NCBI GenBank assembly: GCA_963832965.1
Contig: CAWHVW010000002.1
Span: forward strand, 1,116,001 to 1,180,000
From: CAWACP01 sp963832965
GTDB taxonomy: Bacteria > Acidobacteriota > Terriglobia > Bryobacterales > Bryobacteraceae
DNA: 64,000 bases
Direction: 5' to 3'
The notes below the pieces were generated by a model that was given only the letters and a program-made list of their open reading frames with translations, was not told where the DNA came from and ran no database searches. The position numbers and the translations under genes are program-made. Every line of letters starts with the position of its first letter. Position 1 is the stretch's first letter. Positions 59,313 to 64,000 of the stretch are shown piece after piece.

Positions 59313-61307
59313 ATGGACAAGGGCCCACGTAAGGCAATGGAGCGGATAGCCGCGCTTCGCGAGGAGCTCCGCCGGCACGAGCGCCTGTATTACGTTCTGG
59401 ACCAGCCGGCGATCACCGACGCCGAGTACGACGCGCTGATGCGCGAGCTGCAGCGGCTGGAGGCGGAACATCCGGAGCTGGTGACCCCCGATTCTCCGAC
59501 GCAGCGCGTAGGCGGCAAGCCACGTGAGGGATTCGTCAAAGTGGCCCACAGCTCGGCCATGCTGAGCCTGGACAACGCGCTGAACGAAGACGAAATGCGC
59601 GATTTCGACCGGCGCGTGCGCGAGCTGTTGGGCGGCGCGGCGTTCCGCTACGTGGCCGAACTCAAGCTGGACGGGCTTTCCATGGCGGTGCGCTATCGCG
59701 GGGGGCGGTTCGAGCAGGCCATTACGCGCGGTGACGGGCAGACCGGCGAGGACGTTACCGAAAACGCGAAGACCATTCGCTCGCTTCCGTTGCGCGTGGA
59801 AACATCGCTGCCCGCCTTTGAGGCGCGGGGGGAAGCGCTGATCAACCGGCGGGCGTTTGAGCGCATGAACGCCGAGCGCACCGCCGCGGGGCTGCCGCTG
59901 TTCGCCAACCCGCGCAATGCCGCCGCCGGAGCGCTTCGGGCGCTGGAGCCGCAGTTGACCGCGAAGCGCCAGCTCGACTACTTCACGTACTTTCTGCTGG
60001 TGGACGGCGAGCCGGCGCTGGAGAGCCACTGGGAATCCCTCGACGCGCTGGCGGCGATGGGCTTCAAGGTGAACCAGCATCGCCGCCTGTGCGCGGACAT
60101 CGAGGAGGTGCTCGATTATTTCCGGCACTGGGGCGCGGAGCGCGACAATCTGCCGTATGAGATTGACGGTTTGGTGATCAAGGTGGATTCCATCGCCCAG
60201 CAGCGCACCCTGGGATGGACCGCGAAAGCGCCGCGCTGGGCCATTGCCTTCAAATTTCCCGCGCGCCAGGAGCGCACGGTGATTGAGAACATCGAAGTGC
60301 AGGTGGGCCGCACCGGTATTCTCACGCCGGTGGCGCACTTGCGTCCGGTGAACGTCAGCGGCGTGACGGTGACGCGCGCGACACTGCACAACGAGGACGA
60401 GATTGAGCGGCTGGGCGTACAGATCGGCGATACTGTGCTCATTGAGCGCAGCGGCGACGTGATCCCGAAGGTGGTTCGCGTGCTCGAACAGGCGCCGGGA
60501 CGGCACCCGTTTCGCGTGCCCGCGCATTGTCCGGTGTGCGGCGGCGACGTGGTGCGCGAGCCGGGCGAAGTGGCCAGCCGGTGCATCAATACGAACTGCC
60601 CGGCGAAGTTGAAACAATCGGTGCTGCACTTTTCCGCGCGCGGCGTGATGGATATCGACGGCATGGGGGAAGCTCTGGTGGATCAGCTTGTGGACGGCGG
60701 CCTGGTGCACAGCGTGGGCGATGTTTACAGCCTGACTCTGGAGCAGCTTCTGGCGCTGGAGCGGATGGGGCAGAAATCGGCGCAGAAAATTCTGGACAAC
60801 ATCGAGCGCTCTAAGCGGCAGCCGCTCCCGCGCGTGCTCAACGGCCTGGGCATCCCATTCGTGGGAGAACGCACGGCGCAAATTCTGGCGGACCACTTTG
60901 GGAGCGTCGACGCCATCGCGGCGGCCGATGAGGAGAAGCTGCAGGAAGCCGACGAAGTGGGGCCGAAAGTGGCGCGCGCCATTCGGGAGTTCTTCGCGGA
61001 GGAGCGCAATGGCACGCTGGTGGAACAGCTTCGCGCCGCCGGTTTGCAGTTCCAGCAGGAGATTCGGCGCAAGGCCGCCGGGCCGCTGGACGGCAAGACG
61101 TTCGTGCTCACCGGGACCCTGCCCACCCTGACCCGCGAAGACGCGAAAGCGCGCATCGAAGCGGCCGGCGGGAAAGTGACTGGTTCGGTGAGTAAGAAGA
61201 CCGACTACGTTGTGGCCGGCGAGGAAGCCGGCTCGAAGCTCGACAAGGCGCGCGCGCTGGGGGTTGCGGTGATCGGCGAACGCGAACTGCTGGATATGAT
61301 GGGCTAA
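59313..61307 (+). CDS. ligA: NAD-dependent DNA ligase
   Basis: The product is 664 residues. The adenylation domain has the Ia part (YYVLDQPAITDAEYDALMRE) and the active lysine in AELKLDGLSMAVRY. The OB fold, a four-cysteine zinc finger (CPVCGG...CINTNCPAK), helix-hairpin-helix repeats and a C-terminal BRCT domain (LTGTLPTLTREDAKARIEAA) follow in normal order and length. LigA seals Okazaki fragments. It starts seven bases after the kinase stop, so cotranscription is likely. Confidence 0.96.
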   Translation: MDKGPRKAMERIAALREELRRHERLYYVLDQPAITDAEYDALMRELQRLEAEHPELVTPDSPTQRVGGKPREGFVKVAHSSAMLSLDNALNEDEMRDFDRRVRELLGGAAFRYVAELKLDGLSMAVRYRGGRFEQAITRGDGQTGEDVTENAKTIRSLPLRVETSLPAFEARGEALINRRAFERMNAERTAAGLPLFANPRNAAAGALRALEPQLTAKRQLDYFTYFLLVDGEPALESHWESLDALAAMGFKVNQHRRLCADIEEVLDYFRHWGAERDNLPYEIDGLVIKVDSIAQQRTLGWTAKAPRWAIAFKFPARQERTVIENIEVQVGRTGILTPVAHLRPVNVSGVTVTRATLHNEDEIERLGVQIGDTVLIERSGDVIPKVVRVLEQAPGRHPFRVPAHCPVCGGDVVREPGEVASRCINTNCPAKLKQSVLHFSARGVMDIDGMGEALVDQLVDGGLVHSVGDVYSLTLEQLLALERMGQKSAQKILDNIERSKRQPLPRVLNGLGIPFVGERTAQILADHFGSVDAIAAADEEKLQEADEVGPKVARAIREFFAEERNGTLVEQLRAAGLQFQQEIRRKAAGPLDGKTFVLTGTLPTLTREDAKARIEAAGGKVTGSVSKKTDYVVAGEEAGSKLDKARALGVAVIGERELLDMMG

Positions 61308-61319
61308 CCGGAGCCTCGC

Positions 61320-61910
61320 CTGAAACATTTCATAGCCACCCTCATCGCGCTGGGCCCGCTGGGCGTGTTCGTGCTGGCGATTCTGGATTCCACCGGCGTA
61401 CCGTTGATTGGCGGAGTGGACTTGCTGGTTGTGGGGGTGGCGGCGGCCGATCACGGCGCGGCCTGGGCGGCGGCCGGCCTGGCCGTACTGGGGTCGGTGG
61501 CGGGCAGCTACGCGCTGTTCTACATCGCGCGCAAGGGCGGGGAAGCGTATCTGGCGCGCTATACCTCGAAAGGCCGCGGGGCGCGATTCAAACGCTGGTT
61601 CGAGCGCTACGGCCTGGTGACGGTGTTTGTTCCGGCCGCGGTGCCCATTCCATTGCCCATGAAGGTGTTCGTGCTGTCCGCCGGGGCCATGGAAGTGAGC
61701 CCGGTGTGGTTCGGCGTGGTGCTGCTGGCGGCGCGCCTCCCGCGCTACTTCATTCTGGCGTGGCTGGGTACGCGGATGGGTCCGGAGACGCTGCCGTTCC
61801 TGAAGGCGCATATCGGCGTGCTGGTGCTGATCGCGGTGGTTCTTTGCGTTTTGTTTGTGCTGGTGATTCGGGTGGTTGACCGGAATCGGACGGACAGCGC
61901 CGGGGCGTGA
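61320..61910 (+). CDS. DedA/YqaA-like SNARE-associated (VTT) membrane protein
   Basis: The product is 196 residues if it starts at CTG 61320, which follows CCGGAGCC at eight bases. The first usable GTG (61365) would cut the first helix in half (the intact segment is TLIALGPLGVFVLAIL). The conserved re-entrant loop of VTT proteins is in AILDSTGVPLIGGVDLLVVG and GSVAGSYALFYIARKGGEAY, with VFVPAAVPIPLPMKVFVLSA. Members are lipid scramblase-like or undecaprenyl phosphate flippase-like. It lies 12 bp after ligA. Confidence 0.82.
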   Translation: MKHFIATLIALGPLGVFVLAILDSTGVPLIGGVDLLVVGVAAADHGAAWAAAGLAVLGSVAGSYALFYIARKGGEAYLARYTSKGRGARFKRWFERYGLVTVFVPAAVPIPLPMKVFVLSAGAMEVSPVWFGVVLLAARLPRYFILAWLGTRMGPETLPFLKAHIGVLVLIAVVLCVLFVLVIRVVDRNRTDSAGA

Positions 61911-61934
61911 CGCCGCGGGCGGAATCATTTGAGC

Positions 61935-61959
61935 CCGCTCCATTACTGTCGCGGTTCGG
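61935..61959 (+). repeat. Short dispersed repeat, CCGCTCCATTACTGTCGCGG copy
   Basis: This 25-bp copy, ending in TTCGG, is identical to the copy at 21741 except for one base. It sits between the convergent DedA-like and alpha/beta-hydrolase genes. Confidence 0.65.
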
Positions 61960-61961
61960 AA

Positions 61962-63104
61962 TCACCGCGGTTTGAGTTTTTGAATCTTTTCTTCCGCGCC
62001 GGCGCGGATGTCTTTCGCGTGCTGCGCGTCGGCGGGAGGATTGTCGGCGAGCACTTTGAGGCATTGCTGGGAATACTGAAGGGCCAGTTGGTTTTGATGA
62101 TCGGCCAGGTAGGCGTCGGCCAGGCTGTCGTACACGTTGGCTGAATGCGGGTAGGCGATTTCGTTCAGCTTGAGAATCGCGATCGCTTCTTTCGCGGCGC
62201 CTTTCTGCAGGCGCTCATAGCCGTAAAGGTTGACGGCCAGCTCCGGAAACAGCGACGCTTTCGGGTCCTTCTTCAGCGTTTCCTGGAGCATTCGCAAGGC
62301 ACGGGCGGGGCCCCTGGGGCCGACGAGGGTTGCCCAGAACTGCGTGGATGCCGAAACCGCCTCCACCCGCTGCGCGTGCGGCGGGGGAGTTTCCAGCAGC
62401 GTCTGGCCGAAGAAGCCGGAAATCAGTTGTGGGAGCTTCGGCTCCACTTTGAACATGTCCGCGCCATGCCCGGCCGCTTTGTAGGCAATCAGAGCGGACC
62501 GCTCATTGTGCGAGAACGATACCAGCCAGCTCATGTAAGGGAGAATGTCGCCATCGTCCGCGCTGGCCGCGATGAAAACCGGCAACGCACCGGATGCCTC
62601 CAGAAAAGCGCGGCCGGCCTCGTCGGTGGTGCCTGACAACAGCATCAGCGCCTTCACGTCGGGATGGCGGCGCGCGGTTTGCACAGCGTTGTCGACGCCG
62701 CAACTCGCTCCACCCACGCCGATGCGCGTCTTGTCCACGCCGGGCTGGTTGAGCAGGTATTGAAACGCGGCGTCGATGTCACCCGGCCAGTGTTGCGCCA
62801 TGGCGTCGCGCTTATCCCGCGGGAGCGTCCGGAAGCGATCGCCTCCGCTTTCGCCATAGCCGCGATAATCGAACGTCAGAACGTGGATGCCGGACGCGGC
62901 GAGGAGTACTGCAAGATCGTTCCATACCTTGCGATCGCGATTGCACTGGTGCAGCAGCAACACGCCCGGTCCGGGCTTGCCCGGCGAATACCAGGTGGCT
63001 TTCAGCTTCAGCCCGTCGGGCGCGGTCAGGTCCGCATATTGCACTTCCACCTGCGCGCCGAGCGTGGCCGCCGACAACGCCAGAAGAAGCGCTATCCTCG
63101 TCAT
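61962..63104 (-). CDS. Secreted alpha/beta-hydrolase (dienelactone-hydrolase type) with helical tail
   Basis: The product is 380 residues with signal peptide MTRIALLLALSAATLGA. The hydrolase domain has GVLLLHQCNRDRKVWNDLA, LTFDYRGYGESGG and the nucleophile elbow GGASCGVDNA (GxSxG form). The acid and histidine are in ADDGDILPY and AGHGADMF. The last about 110 residues form TPR-like helices (AIAILKLNEIAYPHSANVYD and LADAYLADHQNQLALQYSQQ). An in-frame ATG at 63131 precedes the leader but is less likely. The substrate is unknown. Confidence 0.82.
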   Translation of the reverse strand: MTRIALLLALSAATLGAQVEVQYADLTAPDGLKLKATWYSPGKPGPGVLLLHQCNRDRKVWNDLAVLLAASGIHVLTFDYRGYGESGGDRFRTLPRDKRDAMAQHWPGDIDAAFQYLLNQPGVDKTRIGVGGASCGVDNAVQTARRHPDVKALMLLSGTTDEAGRAFLEASGALPVFIAASADDGDILPYMSWLVSFSHNERSALIAYKAAGHGADMFKVEPKLPQLISGFFGQTLLETPPPHAQRVEAVSASTQFWATLVGPRGPARALRMLQETLKKDPKASLFPELAVNLYGYERLQKGAAKEAIAILKLNEIAYPHSANVYDSLADAYLADHQNQLALQYSQQCLKVLADNPPADAQHAKDIRAGAEEKIQKLKPR

Positions 63105-63124
63105 CGCGAGCCAGTATACCAGCC

Positions 63125-64000
63125 CTACCATGTATAGTGCGCCGTGTAGGTGATCACTTTTTCCTGGTCCGGTTGCAGGGTCACTTCGTACTCGATGGTG
63201 CGGCTGTCGGTCTGATGGTGCGGGTCCGATTCCTGGGTGATGGCCCAGTTATACCAGCGATAGAGATGCTCCACCACGCGCACGTTGGCTGCTTCCTTCT
63301 TGTGGTTGCGCAGCTTGATCTCGAAGCTCTCGTCCGCATAGCCGGTCGGATAAGGCCCTTGCATCTGATAGTGGGTTTGCTTTCGTTCTCCCGCGATGTC
63401 GAAGGCGTTGCCGGTATATACGCGGACGGTTTCGTCCTTTGCGGTGTGGTCGATCTCGTTTTCGCCGGTGAATTCCAGTTGGCCGTCCTGATCGCGCCGG
63501 TAGAAACGTACGCGCCCTTTCGGCAAGGGCATGCCCAGCTTGTTGGCTTCCGTATTGGCGAACTCACGCATTATCCACACGTGCGAATTGGATTGGGTGC
63601 CGTACTGCGGAAGCTGGCGCACATCCTGGTTGCCGTACTGGTTTCGATCGACGGACAGGCCATCGTAGACGTAGAGCCGCTTCGATGAGATTCCGGACGC
63701 GCGCAGGAATTCCACTTGCTTGGTTTCGCGGTCGTGCAGCGTGGTGGGGAGAGGCAAGGTGTACAGATGGTAGTCTTCGAACGCTCGCTCGGTGACCGTG
63801 GGGTTCATAAGGTTGGCGCCGTCGCTCACCGTGACCAGGTTGGCGAAGTCGCGGCCGGCCATACCCGGCGTTACCTTGTTCACGTCCCCGGCCATCAGCT
63901 TGATGTGAGCGTGGTCGAACTGCTTGCCGCTCTGGTTGTCCAGCGTAACCCAGCCGACCAGGTCCAGCACGTCGCCCATCTCGGGGGCCACGATGTTGTA
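63125..64000 (-). CDS. DUF4139-type domain protein, truncated by the window
   Basis: The visible 291 residues are the C-terminal part of a gene whose start lies beyond base 64000. The frame is open to the last base. The sequence is all-beta with LDNQSGKQFDHAHIKLMAGD, then LPLPTTLHDRETKQVEFL, RVRFYRRDQDGQLEFTGE and the end VTLQPDQEKVITYTAHYTW. This is the plan of DUF4139 envelope proteins, which have an N-terminal coiled coil or signal peptide in other species. The stop is 20 bp upstream of the hydrolase start. Confidence 0.8.
   Translation of the reverse strand, partial: YNIVAPEMGDVLDLVGWVTLDNQSGKQFDHAHIKLMAGDVNKVTPGMAGRDFANLVTVSDGANLMNPTVTERAFEDYHLYTLPLPTTLHDRETKQVEFLRASGISSKRLYVYDGLSVDRNQYGNQDVRQLPQYGTQSNSHVWIMREFANTEANKLGMPLPKGRVRFYRRDQDGQLEFTGENEIDHTAKDETVRVYTGNAFDIAGERKQTHYQMQGPYPTGYADESFEIKLRNHKKEAANVRVVEHLYRWYNWAITQESDPHHQTDSRTIEYEVTLQPDQEKVITYTAHYTW

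Noticed and set aside
1..64000. tRNA, rRNA or prophage regions
   Set aside because: Intergenic gaps were read for cloverleaf or rRNA sequence and none was recognised. No integrase, capsid, terminase or complete transposase is encoded. An exhaustive covariance-model scan was not possible.

Overview
The window is a high-GC, densely coded piece of a Gram-negative chromosome that most resembles Acidobacteriota of the Bryobacterales/Solibacter group. The reasons are: a large orphan permease of the acidobacterial duplicated (ADOP/MacB-FtsX) type plus a remnant of a second one; a secreted protein carrying the Solibacter-type C-terminal domain (TIGR03437-like) behind NHL-like repeats; a Ser/Thr kinase fused to a PD40/TolB propeller; a tricorn-like PD40-PDZ-S41 protease; and LPS genes (lpxD, two GT9 heptosyltransferases) beside TonB. 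All family names here were assigned by reading the translations; no database search was run.

Layout: 1-4200 holds the 3' end of mtgA, a DinB protein, a GyrI-like protein, a RimI-like acetyltransferase, an SDR and a one-module Clp-type AAA+ ATPase. 4316-11570 holds a siroheme nitrite/sulfite reductase, a DHFR-like protein, a Tat-exported aldo/keto reductase, the S41 protease and a PhnB-like protein. 11700-21730 holds a permease remnant, an ECF sigma factor with a small membrane protein, an ASCH protein, a tandem winged-helix protein, the ADOP permease, an UPF0173 hydrolase, a GH3 enzyme and ppk1. 21766-25250 holds three envelope proteins of unknown function.

25300-32029 is a tightly packed probable operon: lpxD, LOG-family hydrolase, SpoIIE-type phosphatase, K+ channel, nnrE-nnrD fusion, tsaE. 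It is followed by a MarR-ClC chloride transporter pair with its own promoter and palindromic operator, a Phd-VapC-type toxin-antitoxin module with a readable operator-promoter, and tdh. 36050-44010 holds an antitoxin remnant, tonB, a Gfo/Idh oxidoreductase, hemL, a geranylgeranyl-reductase-like flavoprotein, a lipoprotein, mscL with a zinc-ribbon tail and an M64 peptidase. 44194-50580 holds the TIGR03437 protein, a degenerate receiver, a methyltransferase and the waaC-waaF pair. 50725-54251 holds a RodZ-like HTH protein and a flgM-(flgN-like)-flgK-flgL cluster. 54271-64000 holds a membrane hydrolase, a lipid kinase, the PD40 Ser/Thr kinase, ligA, a DedA-like protein, an alpha/beta hydrolase and a DUF4139 protein cut by the window edge.

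Most of the content is ordinary core metabolism and envelope biology. The least explained signals are: a dispersed perfect 8-3-8 palindrome (about 11 copies, including a five-fold 42-bp tandem array and one copy that encodes the last residues of hemL); three genes whose conserved first beta strand lies upstream of any ATG/GTG/TTG (two plausible CTG starts, one ATC); two decayed antitoxin-like fragments; and 3'-end duplications after a receiver gene. I found no rRNA, tRNA, CRISPR array, complete transposase or prophage.
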